Below are positions 21,845 to 32,388 of a stretch of 64,000 bases of DNA, piece after piece (within the stretch, counting starts at the first letter, position 1; each line of letters begins with the position of its first letter). The notes under the pieces are model-generated. The model saw only the letters and a program-made list of their open reading frames with translations, searched no databases and was not told the origin of the DNA. Source of the stretch: Saposhnikovia divaricata (Eukaryota; Streptophyta; Magnoliopsida; Apiales; Apiaceae); NCBI GenBank assembly GCA_036435485.1, contig CM071600.1, positions 48,171,546 through 48,235,545 of the forward strand, given 5' to 3'. Both the position numbers and the translations under genes were made by a program.

Positions 21845-23229
21845 TGTTAGGTCCGATAAGATTGTAGAAGGGGGGGTTGAATACAATCTTTACCTTTTTA
21901 TCGAAATTTGTCCGTTAGATAATATTTTAGTAAAGACAAATTTGTGCGGAATTATTTAACACAAATTTTCAAGTTGAATATAATTGTATATTAACTTGAT
22001 GTGGTGTTACAAAATCAGTATAACAACTTATCAAGATGTTAATAACTAATTAGAAAATTCGACATGAACTTTTCTAATTTAGTTAATAATAATCAAGATA
22101 AGAACTAGGAAACTTAATTCGCTAGTAGTACAAGAATCACAAATAGACAAGTTCTAGCGGATAGAATATTACAAAGATGAATAACTTGAATTTCTGGGAA
22201 TTGTTTAAGCTTTGGTGTTCTTGGTGTTCTTGAGAGAGAATTCTGTTCTGCTGAATTTGATATTTTCTGCTCTGTTTCTTGGTTATGACTTAATCTGCTG
22301 TGTTCTGTTCTTTTGTATCAGTCATAAGTCTTGCTAGCTTTCTGTAGGATATTTAACTGCTCCAGCATGACTTAAACTGCTTCCAAGACTTAGTTTTTCT
22401 ACATTAAGACTTACACAAACCTCCATTAAGACATAAACCTGGTCGGTATGACTTAATAAAAATTCGGTAAGACTTAAAACAGCTGGCAGAAAGTCCGTAT
22501 GACTTAATCAGGTCGGTAAGACATAATCTTGAATGGCTCGGTAAGACATAATCCTGAATACTGTCGGTATGACTTAATTTAGGTCATACCGAATTTTTCT
22601 TCTCCAAGACATAATTCAACCTTCTTTCTTTAAGTCATATTGATCTATTTAATTAATTAATGATTAACTAATTCATATTTAATTGATACAATAATTAATT
22701 TAATAAATTAATTAATTCTTCTAGAATTAATTCATTTAATTAAATCAACTAAATGATTTATATCAATTATAAATGAATTTAATTAAATCAATAAATAATT
22801 AATCTAATTCTTACAAACCACTGAAGGTAATAAAGAATTACCACTGACTTGTGTTGACGTTCGATGTACTGTCTGGTTCATGAACGACTAACTTCAATGA
22901 TGCTTCTTCACTTTTGACTTTAGGTTGTGGTTTGTTTCTTCTCTCAATTCTCTTGTACTGTAACTGACATTCAAACTATCACTCGAAAAATCTCTGTCAC
23001 TGTTCCAATGAATCCATTCACTTCAATGCTATACTGAGGCTTGATCAGATAATTGAATCGTCTTCCAGTGTACGACATCAAAACTATAGATTGACTTTTC
23101 TTCTTTCTTTTGACAGATAATACTTCTTGAGATTCCTGTGACAGTTCATATGTATATTTACTTATTACAATTTGGTTTAAGTTGATTAGGATCCTCTAAC
23201 TACAAATAGGCTGAGCCATATGCCTTTCA
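21845..23229 (-). repeat. Element A 3' LTR
   Basis: 1385 bp, bounded by TTACG outside and the polypurine tract inside. It carries a dense cluster (about 22280-22640) of AAGACTTAA / TATGACTTAA / AAGACATAA motifs, also present in the other LTR and in the spacer after pol. Confidence 0.9.
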
Positions 23230-23241
23230 ATCTCCCCCTAT
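23230..23241 (-). promoter_or_regulatory. Element A polypurine tract
   Basis: On the minus strand TAGGGGGAGAT directly precedes the 3' LTR, as expected for the plus-strand primer of reverse transcription. Confidence 0.8.
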
Positions 23242-23495
23242 TTGTTTGTTAGACAATAACAAGCAAATTCCTAGAGGATACCTCAACTAATCCAACTTAA
23301 CCAAATGAAAGATAAAACTTTAAATACTAAGTAAATATATAAAAAAAAGTTCTGGTTTATATTTAACATTTGCCAGATTCAAACATGAAAGATAAATACA
23401 AGATAGATGATCCTCTAGACTGATCATATGATACAAATTCCTATCAAGATTTATCTAAGCTCTAAAGATATAACATGTAGAGCAATTCTTTTTCT

Positions 23496-26400
23496 TCAGT
23501 TGTCTTCCCTTCTGAATTCTCCTTCTTCTGGCTCATCTGTGACTTGAAGTTTCATGTGTAAATCAGAATCAACAAGACGCTCTCTTCTTGATGACAATCC
23601 TTGAGGTAAGACTAAAGGAATTCCAAGCTTCTTTCTCAGTTCACCTTGAAATTTCTTGTAATCTTTTATATTCGTTTGTGCATAGGATCGAATGTGATCT
23701 GCAGCTATTACCTTTTCTTCAGTCAAGAATCCATGATTTCTGAGAGCATATTCAGCATATACCAAGTGTTTTGCATGATGTTCATATAACTCATCTGTCT
23801 GAAGATTGATTGAATGAAGTACCTCTCCCTTAAGAAATTTTACTTGTGGAGGATCCTTAATCACTTCTGGTCCAGCTCTTTCAGCAAATTCTTTGAACTT
23901 CTCATGTAACAACACACCTAGCTCAGAAGATGTTCTCACCTTAGGACTAAGTATCCAAATCTCTGTCAGCGATCTGTCATAAAAGAACTGAATAGATACT
24001 CTGAAAGTTCCAACTTTATGACAATCCACAAATATTACCAGCTCATCAGATTTGGGTTCAAATGCAGTAGTTATCCTGATGACTTCTACCTTTAAAGCCT
24101 TTATATACATATCATGAATTGGATTTGCCAGTTTGTATTCCTCGAGAATTTCTCCAAGACGACGATCTTCATAATCAGAACTCTGAGGTGAATCAATTGC
24201 TTTTTGAGCACGTTCCCATTTGTCACCGCTCTTTAGTCTGATATATGTCTTTCTCTTCTCAACATTTATAGCATGTAATCGTTGTAATGCTTGCTGTTCA
24301 GCTTTCTGAAGTTCTTCATTTCGTGCAATTTGCTCTAATGACTTTTGAAGCTTTTCTTCTCTCATTAGCAAATTAGCTTCCCTCTGAGCAAATAATTCTT
24401 CAGATTCTTTCTCTGCTTGTTGAGCTTCATATTCAGATGTCACTGGTCCTTCATCTTCCCAGTGACTAAGATCAGGTTCAGGAAGTTCTTCACCTTGATC
24501 AGGGAATTCAAGATCAGCAAAAACATCGAAGTTATCCGGTTCACCCGTGTAATAATAACCTGTGTTCTTGTCTTGAATTTCTTCTTCAGTTTCTTCAACT
24601 ACTTTCTTCCTCTTATCTCTCCTATCCTCACTTTGGTCAGATTTTCCAGATTTTCCCTCTCCCTCTCTTTCTTTAGTTTTATCTTGTGACCCCTTTGATT
24701 TCTCCCCCTTAGTTGAGGAATACTCTACAGATTTATCAGTTGCCCCAGCTTCAGGATCTTGTTCATCATCATCACCACCCTTACTTGTAAAGAATTCAAT
24801 TTCTTCATTTGTAGGTTTGCGAGTTTGACTTACAAGATTAAACAGATGTCTTAACCCTTTAGCCTGGTGTGCATTTTGCTTTTCAATCTGGTCCAGGCGA
24901 GAATCGGTAGATTTCTGATTGTGCTGTACCTCTGACTGTAGAGTGTCAACTTTCATGGAAATCTCAGAAATTAACATGTCTTGAGCAACAGTAATATCTC
25001 CAGAGTCATCAAGTGCCTTTTCATGAGAGAGTTCGAGAGAATCTATCTTCTTGATGAAAGATGTCTTTAAGTAGTTTATCTCCTTCTTGATTCCAGCAAG
25101 CTGACTGTTGACAGAGGTGGATGAAGAAGGTCGCTCACCCACTTGTGCTCTAAGGAAATCTGTTTCAGCCTTGCTGACTGCAAGTTCTTTCTCTAAAGCA
25201 GCTATCTTTTCTAATAGTGAGAGAGTGTATGTGTCAGTGTGTGCGCTCACCTGACGTTCACTTTGAGATCCACTCACCTGAAGTGCATGTGTTTCACTCA
25301 ATTTTATGGTATTCCTCACATCACTCCTCTCAGTTTCCTGAGCTGCTTCCAGATTTGTACCTGCAGTTAAAATCACCCTAGCCTCCTCTGGGAAGGTCAG
25401 TGGTGGTGCAATGGGAGTTCGCAAATCCCTGTCCTCAATCAATTCCACTTGTACATTTGGATTTGTAATCTGAATTGCTTCAGTAGTAGATTGATCAAGT
25501 TGCCTTCCACTTTCTTCAGTCGAAACTGCGAGTGGAAACTCCCTTGAGGGATCTAAGAATGTTTCTCCTAGGAGGGGAGATGATGGTTCCATTAAAGTTG
25601 GCAGGGAACCAAGATTTCCCTCAGAAGTCTGTGAAGACTCTTCTACCGTAACTATGGTAGGCACTGTTTCAGACTCTATGTGCTCTCCTGTCAATGTGTC
25701 CATATTTGCATCATAATCTATTTGTTCTCCCATTGTTAGTAATAACAAAGGGGTTGTGCCTGACACATTACAGGATGCCATGGCCCTATGGCGAATTTCA
25801 ATAGTATCATCCTTTTGAGAAGATGATCCTAGTAACTGTTGCATGGCCATATCAACGTCCATATCTTGTTGAGAAGATACGGATGGGCTTACAGTTGCCT
25901 CTGAATCAGTTCTACTTTTCTTTTGTAGAGGCAGAGCTGTGGGTTCACTCATTATATTTCTTCTTTTCTTTGATCTTTGAAATGGAATTTTCTTTCTGGA
26001 GTGAAAGGTTTTAAGTGATGTTGATTCAGTGTTTGGCTCTATGACCGGGGTTAGAGATTGCGGTCTTACAATCCCTTGGTCAGCCCTATCAACCACTTGG
26101 GTTCCAAAAATAGATTGAGAAGTAGAAATAGTTTGAGGAACAAAAGACAATACCTGGTCAGCTGATTTTGCGATAGTCTCTGATAAGATAGGTTGATTTA
26201 ATTCAGGTTCAGGAACAGATGCAGTTTCTTCCACTGGATGTTCAACAGCAAGTGCAGGTGGCTGAGGAACAATTTGCTGAGCAGGTTCAACTTGTTGATT
26301 GCCTTGAACTTCATTATCAACAAGTATGTTTTCCACTGGTGGTTCAGGGTTTTGTTCAGGTTGTTCAGGTTGTTCAGGTTGTGGTACAGGTTCAATAACA

Positions 26401-27197
26401 GATAGTTGTATAAAGTTTGACATGTATTGGGTGACAACTACAGGTATGTTTGTGAATTTAGGCTTGTTGCTGTACTCAGTGAACAATCTGGTAGTAGGTT
26501 TACCTGACGCCAGTGATTCTCCATTCAGGAATTGGGCTTGGTTTTCTAGTTCCACTAGATGATTAAAAATCAATGACAGGAATCTTGGATAATAGCATGA
26601 TACTTTTTGTCCATTATCAAAATTCCTCTTTGCATTAATGATTCTTCTAACCATCGGAACACACAGAAGTCTACCAATATTAATTCTTCGGTTATGTGCA
26701 ACTGCATATCCAATATGCTGCAAGAAGGATGGTAATACCCCGAAGTTCCCTTTAGTAGTATTGGCAAAGACTCTAGCTAATGTGTCAAACAGATAGTCAC
26801 ATTCCTGAACATAGTTCTTTTTATTCCAGACAGTTTGATCAGGACTGTCTTGATAGAATACACCATTCAAAAAATTTATCAATTCTTGATCTGATGGTAA
26901 CTCTTCGAAATTGTCAATTGGAAAATTTAAGACCGTATTTATTGTATTTTCATTCACTGTGTACTGATTGTCTCCTACAGAGAAGACAAATGATCTGTTA
27001 TCATTAGAAATGACAGCAGTAGTACACATGATTCGCAAAGGTTCAATTTTCAGTGGAGCATCCAAGCTCAAAGCAGTGCGAACCAGTGAATTTTCATTTA
27101 AAAATCGAATCCACGGTCGAAAACGTTCAACTGAACATTTTTCTGGATCAAAATAACCGATTAAATTATGTTTAATAATTTCAAATCGATCAGCCAT
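23496..27197 (-). CDS. Element A third ORF (1233 aa), Sirevirus-type extra protein
   Basis: An uninterrupted ORF downstream of pol and before the 3' LTR. Residues 1-270 look globular and resemble N-terminal domains of plant retrotransposon-associated proteins. At 273-290 there is a PEQ-rich repeat; at 400-413 a basic patch with KKIPFQRSKKRR that could be a nuclear localisation signal. Residues 660-790 have heptad-like coiled-coil character (LLEKIAALEKELAVSKAETD), 805-930 is highly charged, 930-985 is a second likely coiled coil, and 1030-1200 looks globular again. I see no signal peptide and no convincing membrane helix, so the label envelope-like, often used for ORFs at this position, is not supported by the sequence. 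Expression probably needs a subgenomic or spliced RNA. Function unknown. Confidence 0.75.
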   Translation of the reverse strand: MADRFEIIKHNLIGYFDPEKCSVERFRPWIRFLNENSLVRTALSLDAPLKIEPLRIMCTTAVISNDNRSFVFSVGDNQYTVNENTINTVLNFPIDNFEELPSDQELINFLNGVFYQDSPDQTVWNKKNYVQECDYLFDTLARVFANTTKGNFGVLPSFLQHIGYAVAHNRRINIGRLLCVPMVRRIINAKRNFDNGQKVSCYYPRFLSLIFNHLVELENQAQFLNGESLASGKPTTRLFTEYSNKPKFTNIPVVVTQYMSNFIQLSVIEPVPQPEQPEQPEQNPEPPVENILVDNEVQGNQQVEPAQQIVPQPPALAVEHPVEETASVPEPELNQPILSETIAKSADQVLSFVPQTISTSQSIFGTQVVDRADQGIVRPQSLTPVIEPNTESTSLKTFHSRKKIPFQRSKKRRNIMSEPTALPLQKKSRTDSEATVSPSVSSQQDMDVDMAMQQLLGSSSQKDDTIEIRHRAMASCNVSGTTPLLLLTMGEQIDYDANMDTLTGEHIESETVPTIVTVEESSQTSEGNLGSLPTLMEPSSPLLGETFLDPSREFPLAVSTEESGRQLDQSTTEAIQITNPNVQVELIEDRDLRTPIAPPLTFPEEARVILTAGTNLEAAQETERSDVRNTIKLSETHALQVSGSQSERQVSAHTDTYTLSLLEKIAALEKELAVSKAETDFLRAQVGERPSSSTSVNSQLAGIKKEINYLKTSFIKKIDSLELSHEKALDDSGDITVAQDMLISEISMKVDTLQSEVQHNQKSTDSRLDQIEKQNAHQAKGLRHLFNLVSQTRKPTNEEIEFFTSKGGDDDEQDPEAGATDKSVEYSSTKGEKSKGSQDKTKEREGEGKSGKSDQSEDRRDKRKKVVEETEEEIQDKNTGYYYTGEPDNFDVFADLEFPDQGEELPEPDLSHWEDEGPVTSEYEAQQAEKESEELFAQREANLLMREEKLQKSLEQIARNEELQKAEQQALQRLHAINVEKRKTYIRLKSGDKWERAQKAIDSPQSSDYEDRRLGEILEEYKLANPIHDMYIKALKVEVIRITTAFEPKSDELVIFVDCHKVGTFRVSIQFFYDRSLTEIWILSPKVRTSSELGVLLHEKFKEFAERAGPEVIKDPPQVKFLKGEVLHSINLQTDELYEHHAKHLVYAEYALRNHGFLTEEKVIAADHIRSYAQTNIKDYKKFQGELRKKLGIPLVLPQGLSSRRERLVDSDLHMKLQVTDEPEEGEFRREDN

Positions 27198-28358
27198 TTT
27201 AATAAAGATTTAATTTCTTTGAAAATTTCAGATTTTACAAAATTATGATTTAAAAATTAATTTTTCGAATTAATAATTAATTAAAAATTCGAAATAATTA
27301 ACTTTTCTCCAAAAATTCTGAAAAATTCACACAATGATCCTTGTATACACACAAACACACGTATATTTTTAGTTTTTGCAAAATCGAAGCCAAATGATCT
27401 GAAAAATAGATCGAATTTTCGATTTTCAATATCGTAATTTCCTTAAAACTGAACCAAATCTTGATTTTAAACCAACAAAATGACGAGAATCAGATGGGTA
27501 AACAGTTAATGTTCTCAAATTGATGATTGGTTGTGATTTCAGTCGAAAATTTGACAGAGTTTCGTGTGTGTATGCGTGTGTATACGTATGTATCACTATA
27601 GTTCTCTAAGACTTAACTTGAGAGAATGACATAAACTAAAATATGACTTAACTCTACTAACTACTATATATATACTAGTTAGACGAATAAGACTTAAAAA
27701 AAATAACTAACAAGACTTAACTAAAAAGACTTAAAACTGTTATCTGCTATATATATACTAACTGATTAAGACTTAAAATTAAAAATAAGACTTAAAAAAA
27801 ACTAAGACCTAAATTGAATAAGACTTAAATTAAAAATCTCGCTATGACCTAATGTTAACAGACTCGAGAATATGACTTAATTTAACAAAAACTCGGTAAG
27901 ACTTAACCTGTTTAAGTCATACCGATTTTCTTGTAAGTCATATTGATGGTTTTTCCTAATTTTAAGTCATATTTACTTTAAACAAACATTAAAAACACTC
28001 TAAAATATACAATTAACTTATAAAAATAATAAAAATATTATAGAAAATTAAACAAATAATAAAAATATTTATAAATACCATATGCTATCCTATTAACGAA
28101 AACAAAGCAATATTAACAGGACAAACATTACAAAACATATGATAAATTAATTATTAAAATAGAAATAAATATCTACAAATATTCTAAAAATACAGAAGTA
28201 TGAAGTATTAAATAATATGAATAAACAGAGTGAAAAATAACTAAACAAGCAAGAAAATCAGATGGTAAAATAATTATACAAGTGATTTCAAACAGCAAAT
28301 ATTCACAGAATAATCACTTGCAAAATTATTAAAGATCAAATTTCAGATATTAACAATA
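27198..28358. other. Element A spacer between pol and the third ORF
   Basis: Non-coding and AT-rich. At 27600-27970 it has many AAGACTTAA / ATGACTTAA copies matching those in the LTRs. It could hold signals for expression of the downstream ORF. Confidence 0.5.
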
Positions 28359-31300
28359 TTAATTACTAGGACTGTTTAACATACCCAATTCACTAACAAT
28401 TTTAGTGAATGAGGATTCATTAAGCGACTTAGTAAAAATATCTGCAGTTTGATCTCCAGAGCCTACAAATAGTAGTTGCACTGTACCATTCATTACATGC
28501 TCTCTTATAAAATGATACCTTATGTCAATGTGCTTTGTCCTTGAGTGCTGCACAGGATTGCTGGCGATTGCTATGACACTTGTATTATCACATAAAATAG
28601 GAATATTTTCCAATACAATGCCATAGTCCATTAATTGATTCCTAATCCATAAGATCTGAGCACAACAGCTTCCAGCAGCTATATATTCAGCTTCGGCTGT
28701 AGAGTTGGAAAATGTTTGCTGTTTCTTACTGAACCAGGATACCAATCTTCCACCTAGGTATTGACAACTCCCAGATGTACTTTTCCTGTCTACAACTCTT
28801 CCTGCATAGTCAGAATCTGTATATCCAATTAAAGTAAAACCAGATTCATTAGGGTACCAGATGCCTAAATTAGGCGTACCCTTTAGATATCTTAAGATTC
28901 TTTTGACAGCAGTGAGATGGATTTCTTTAGGGTTCGCTTGGAACCTTGCACACAAGCATGTGGCAAACATTATATCTGGTCTACTATCAGTTAGGTAAAG
29001 CAATGAGCCAATCATACCTCTATAGCCTGTGATATCTACCTTGGCAGAACTTTCATATAAACCAATTTTGACAGCTATAGTTGATGGTGTCTTTGCTGAT
29101 GAGCACTCCTCCATGTGATATTTCTTGAGGAGCTCCTTGATGTACTTGGATTGACAAATAAATATTCCATCTTGTCTCTGACTTATTTGTAATCCAAGAA
29201 AGAATTTCAGTTCTCCCATCATGCTCATTTCAAACCTACCCTGCATTAACTTAGAAAACTTCTTGCATAGAAGCTCATTAGTAGACCCAAATATAATATC
29301 GTCCACATAGACTTGGACTAGTATTATATCATTCTTATGTATTTTAGTGAAGAGCGTTTTGTCTATGACACCTCTTATAAAACCATTTTCTAATAGAAAT
29401 TCAGAGAGAGTGTCATACCATTTTCTTGGGGCTTGCTTAAGACCATAGATAGCTTTGTAAAGAAAGTAGACATAGTCCAGATGATCTTGATCTTCAAAAC
29501 CAGGGGGCTGTTCTACATACACTTCTTCATCTAGCTTACCATTCAGAAAGGCACTCTTGACATCCATTTGATAAACTTTGAATCTTGAATAGGATGCAAA
29601 TGCCAAGAATATTCTGATGGCCTCAAGTCTTGCCACTGGAGCATAGGTCTCGTCATAATCAATGCCTTCAGCTTGAGAATAACCTTTAGCTACCATTCTT
29701 GCTTTGTTTCTTATCACAGTGCCATCTTCATCTAGTTTGTTTCTGAATACCCATCTTGTGTCCACCACTTTTCTATCTTTAAGTCTGGGTACCAGCTTCC
29801 ATACTTCTAGTTGCTTAAATTGATTGAGTTCATCTTGCATAGCAATCACCCAATCAGGATCAGATAGAGCTTCTTCTACTTTCTTAGGTTCCATGACAGA
29901 CAAGAACCCAGAATAGTTACATTGATTCTGATAAGCTCTTCTTGTTTTCACACCAACATCTGGATCACCAAGAATCAGCTCAAAAGGATGAGCTCTATTC
30001 CAAACAGTTTGTCTGGGAAGAATTGATCTTGATGATTCGCCTTGATCTTCAGTATGATGTTGAGTATGACTTGTTGACCCTTCATTATCTCCCCCTGAGT
30101 TGTTGCCAGTTTGACTTGTTGATGGTTCAAGAGTATCAGTGGTGTCTTGAAAATTATCATTGTTTTCACCAGCATCACCTTGATCATTACCACCAACATT
30201 TGGATTATTATTATCAGCAACAACGTCAGGTTGATTGTCATCATCTGAATCTGAGTCTGACATATCATCAAACTTAAGCTTTTCAGATGGATCTTCATTT
30301 TGGATACTTGGGAGTTTTGTGTCATCAAATGTAACATTGACACTTTCCATAGTTTTCTGTTGATCAATAAGATACACCTTGTAGGCTCTTCTAGTATAAC
30401 CAATAAATATTGCTTCATGTGCTTTTTCTTCAAATTTACCACCTTGATCATCTCCTTTTTTCAGCACAAAGCATTTTGTCCCAAATACATGGAAGTACTT
30501 GAGAGTTGGTTTCTTGTCATGTAGAGCTTCATATGGTGTTTTCATTAAGTCTTTATTGATAAGTGTTCGATTCTGGGTATAGCATGCAGTGTTGACAGCT
30601 TCAGCCCAAAAGCTCAAAGGAAGCCTTGATTCACTTAGCATAGTACGTGCAGCTTCAATCAAGGTTCTATTCTTTCTTTCAACTACCCCATTTTGCTGAG
30701 GAGTTCTTGGAGCCGAGTACTGTCTAGTTATACCCTTTTCAGTGCAAAAGTCATTCAGAACTGCATTCTTGAATTCATTTCCGTTGTCTGACCTTATAGC
30801 TCTTACTGGACGATTAGAGTCCAGCTCAATTAACTTAATGTGGTCAACTACCAGTTGTGGAGTTTCATCTTTTGAGTTCAGAAATAGTACCCATGTGAAT
30901 TTTGAGAAATCATCAACAATCACTAAAGCATATCTTTTTCTTGACATGGACATCACACTAACTGGACCAAACAGATCCATATGGAGAAGTTGTAATGGTT
31001 CAGTTATTGATGATGTGTTAATGCTCCTGTGAGTTGCCCTTTTTAACTTTCCTTTTTGACAAGCATCACATAGACCTTCCTGAGTAAATTCAATCGAAGG
31101 TAAACCTCTCACCAACTCTCTTTTAACTAGAGAATTCATTGTTTTGAAGTTTAGGTGAGAAAGTTTCTTGTGCCATAACCAACTTTCATCAGTGGATGCC
31201 TTTGAATAAAAACATCTAATTTCTTCTGTGCTTCCAGAGTTCATATTGGCTATGTACAAGTTTCCTTTTCTTACTCCAGTCAACTGCGGCCTTTCATTTC

Positions 31301-31637
31301 TCTTGTGTGATATTAGACAATTCTTCTTGTTGAAATGAACTTCATAACCTTTGTCACAGAATTGACTAATACTGAGCAAATTGTGCTCAAGGCCGTTCAC
31401 AAAAGAGACATCTTCAACGATAACATTTCCAGCTTCTAATCTGCCATATCCATCAGTTTTACCTTTGCTGTTATCTCCAAAGGTAACGACTGGGCCAGCC
31501 TTCTCCACCACATTTGTCAGCAGGGCTCTATCTCCGGTCATATGTCTTGAACATCCACTGTCCAGAATCCACATGACTCGATCAACCTGTTTTAAACCCT
31601 GCAATGACAAATTGGTTAGACTTTCTTCGGAACCCAA
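28359..31637 (-). CDS. pol: Element A pol (protease, integrase, RT, RNase H)
   Basis: An uninterrupted 1092-codon frame. The aspartic protease motif WILDSGCSRHMTG is at about residues 23-35. A pre-integrase zinc region has HKKLSH and CDACQKGK. Integrase shows LHMDLFGPV, IRSDNGNEF and GVVERKNRTL (the DDE core). Reverse transcriptase starts near VWKLVPRLKDRKVVDTRWVF and has the catalytic YVDDIIFGS. RNase H shows YTDSDYAG, STAEAEYIA and HSRTKHIDIRYHFIRE. The order is that of Ty1/Copia. The first Met of the frame follows the gag stop in a different frame, so translation probably relies on recoding or a separate start. All catalytic motifs look intact. Confidence 0.9.
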   Translation of the reverse strand: MGSEESLTNLSLQGLKQVDRVMWILDSGCSRHMTGDRALLTNVVEKAGPVVTFGDNSKGKTDGYGRLEAGNVIVEDVSFVNGLEHNLLSISQFCDKGYEVHFNKKNCLISHKRNERPQLTGVRKGNLYIANMNSGSTEEIRCFYSKASTDESWLWHKKLSHLNFKTMNSLVKRELVRGLPSIEFTQEGLCDACQKGKLKRATHRSINTSSITEPLQLLHMDLFGPVSVMSMSRKRYALVIVDDFSKFTWVLFLNSKDETPQLVVDHIKLIELDSNRPVRAIRSDNGNEFKNAVLNDFCTEKGITRQYSAPRTPQQNGVVERKNRTLIEAARTMLSESRLPLSFWAEAVNTACYTQNRTLINKDLMKTPYEALHDKKPTLKYFHVFGTKCFVLKKGDDQGGKFEEKAHEAIFIGYTRRAYKVYLIDQQKTMESVNVTFDDTKLPSIQNEDPSEKLKFDDMSDSDSDDDNQPDVVADNNNPNVGGNDQGDAGENNDNFQDTTDTLEPSTSQTGNNSGGDNEGSTSHTQHHTEDQGESSRSILPRQTVWNRAHPFELILGDPDVGVKTRRAYQNQCNYSGFLSVMEPKKVEEALSDPDWVIAMQDELNQFKQLEVWKLVPRLKDRKVVDTRWVFRNKLDEDGTVIRNKARMVAKGYSQAEGIDYDETYAPVARLEAIRIFLAFASYSRFKVYQMDVKSAFLNGKLDEEVYVEQPPGFEDQDHLDYVYFLYKAIYGLKQAPRKWYDTLSEFLLENGFIRGVIDKTLFTKIHKNDIILVQVYVDDIIFGSTNELLCKKFSKLMQGRFEMSMMGELKFFLGLQISQRQDGIFICQSKYIKELLKKYHMEECSSAKTPSTIAVKIGLYESSAKVDITGYRGMIGSLLYLTDSRPDIMFATCLCARFQANPKEIHLTAVKRILRYLKGTPNLGIWYPNESGFTLIGYTDSDYAGRVVDRKSTSGSCQYLGGRLVSWFSKKQQTFSNSTAEAEYIAAGSCCAQILWIRNQLMDYGIVLENIPILCDNTSVIAIASNPVQHSRTKHIDIRYHFIREHVMNGTVQLLFVGSGDQTADIFTKSLNESSFTKIVSELGMLNSPSN

Positions 31638-32388
31638 ATTTGATTGGGTCCGGAATACTTAAAGAATTGGCCTTTATCAGGCAAAGCAACACTTTTTATT
31701 TTAACAACATTTTCTTCAGGTACTGGACATTTAACCCTGTAAACAGCTTTAACTTGTTTTGGTTTCAGCTTGGGTAACCATGTCTTCACCATATTCTGAG
31801 AAGGACTTGGAGTCCTAGTCTTAGAATTAGGTGGTGTTACAGTCCTGGATCTAACATGTTTATTTCTGCCCAGTCTTAGAATTAGGTGGTGTTACAAATT
31901 GTGCTCAAGGCCGTTCACAAAAGAGACATCTTCAACGATAACATTTCCAGCTTCTAATCTGCCATATCCATCAGTTTTACCTTTGCTGTTATCTCCAAAG
32001 GTAACGACTGGGCCAGCCTTCTCCACCACATTTGTCAGCAGGGCTCTATCTCCGGTCATATGTCTTGAACATCCACTGTCCAGAATCCACATGACTCGAT
32101 CAACCTGTTTTAAACCCTGCAATGACAAATTGGTTAGACTTTCTTCGGAACCCAAATTTGATTGGGTCCGGAATACTTAAAGAATTGGCCTTTATCAGGC
32201 AAAGCAACACTTTTTATTTTAACAACATTTTCTTCAGGTACTGGACATTTAACCCTGTAAACAGCTTTAACTTGTTTTGGTTTCAGCTTGGGTAACCATG
32301 TCTTCACCATATTCTGAGAAGGACTTGGAGTCCTAGTCTTAGAATTAGGTGGTGTTACAGTCCTGGATCTAACATGTTTATTTCTGCT
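31379..32388. repeat. Tandem duplication (about 492 bp) across the gag/pol border of element A
   Basis: Units 31379-31870 and 31897-32388 are nearly identical. They are joined by a 26-base filler that itself copies CAGTCTTAGAATTAGGTGGT from within the unit. Each unit carries the end of gag and the start of pol including the protease motif, so the protease start is present twice (frames ending at 31637 and 32155). The second protease copy is cut off after about 87 codons. Confidence 0.9.

Noticed and set aside
23496..27197. Calling the third ORF a viral envelope gene
   Set aside because: No signal peptide or membrane anchor is visible; position alone is not enough.
29942..30524. Plus- and minus-strand ORFs inside pol of element A
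   Set aside because: Shadows of the pol frame in its low-complexity Asn/Asp-rich linker.
31892..32155. Separate 87-codon protease gene
   Set aside because: It is the second copy of the pol start created by the tandem duplication in element A.
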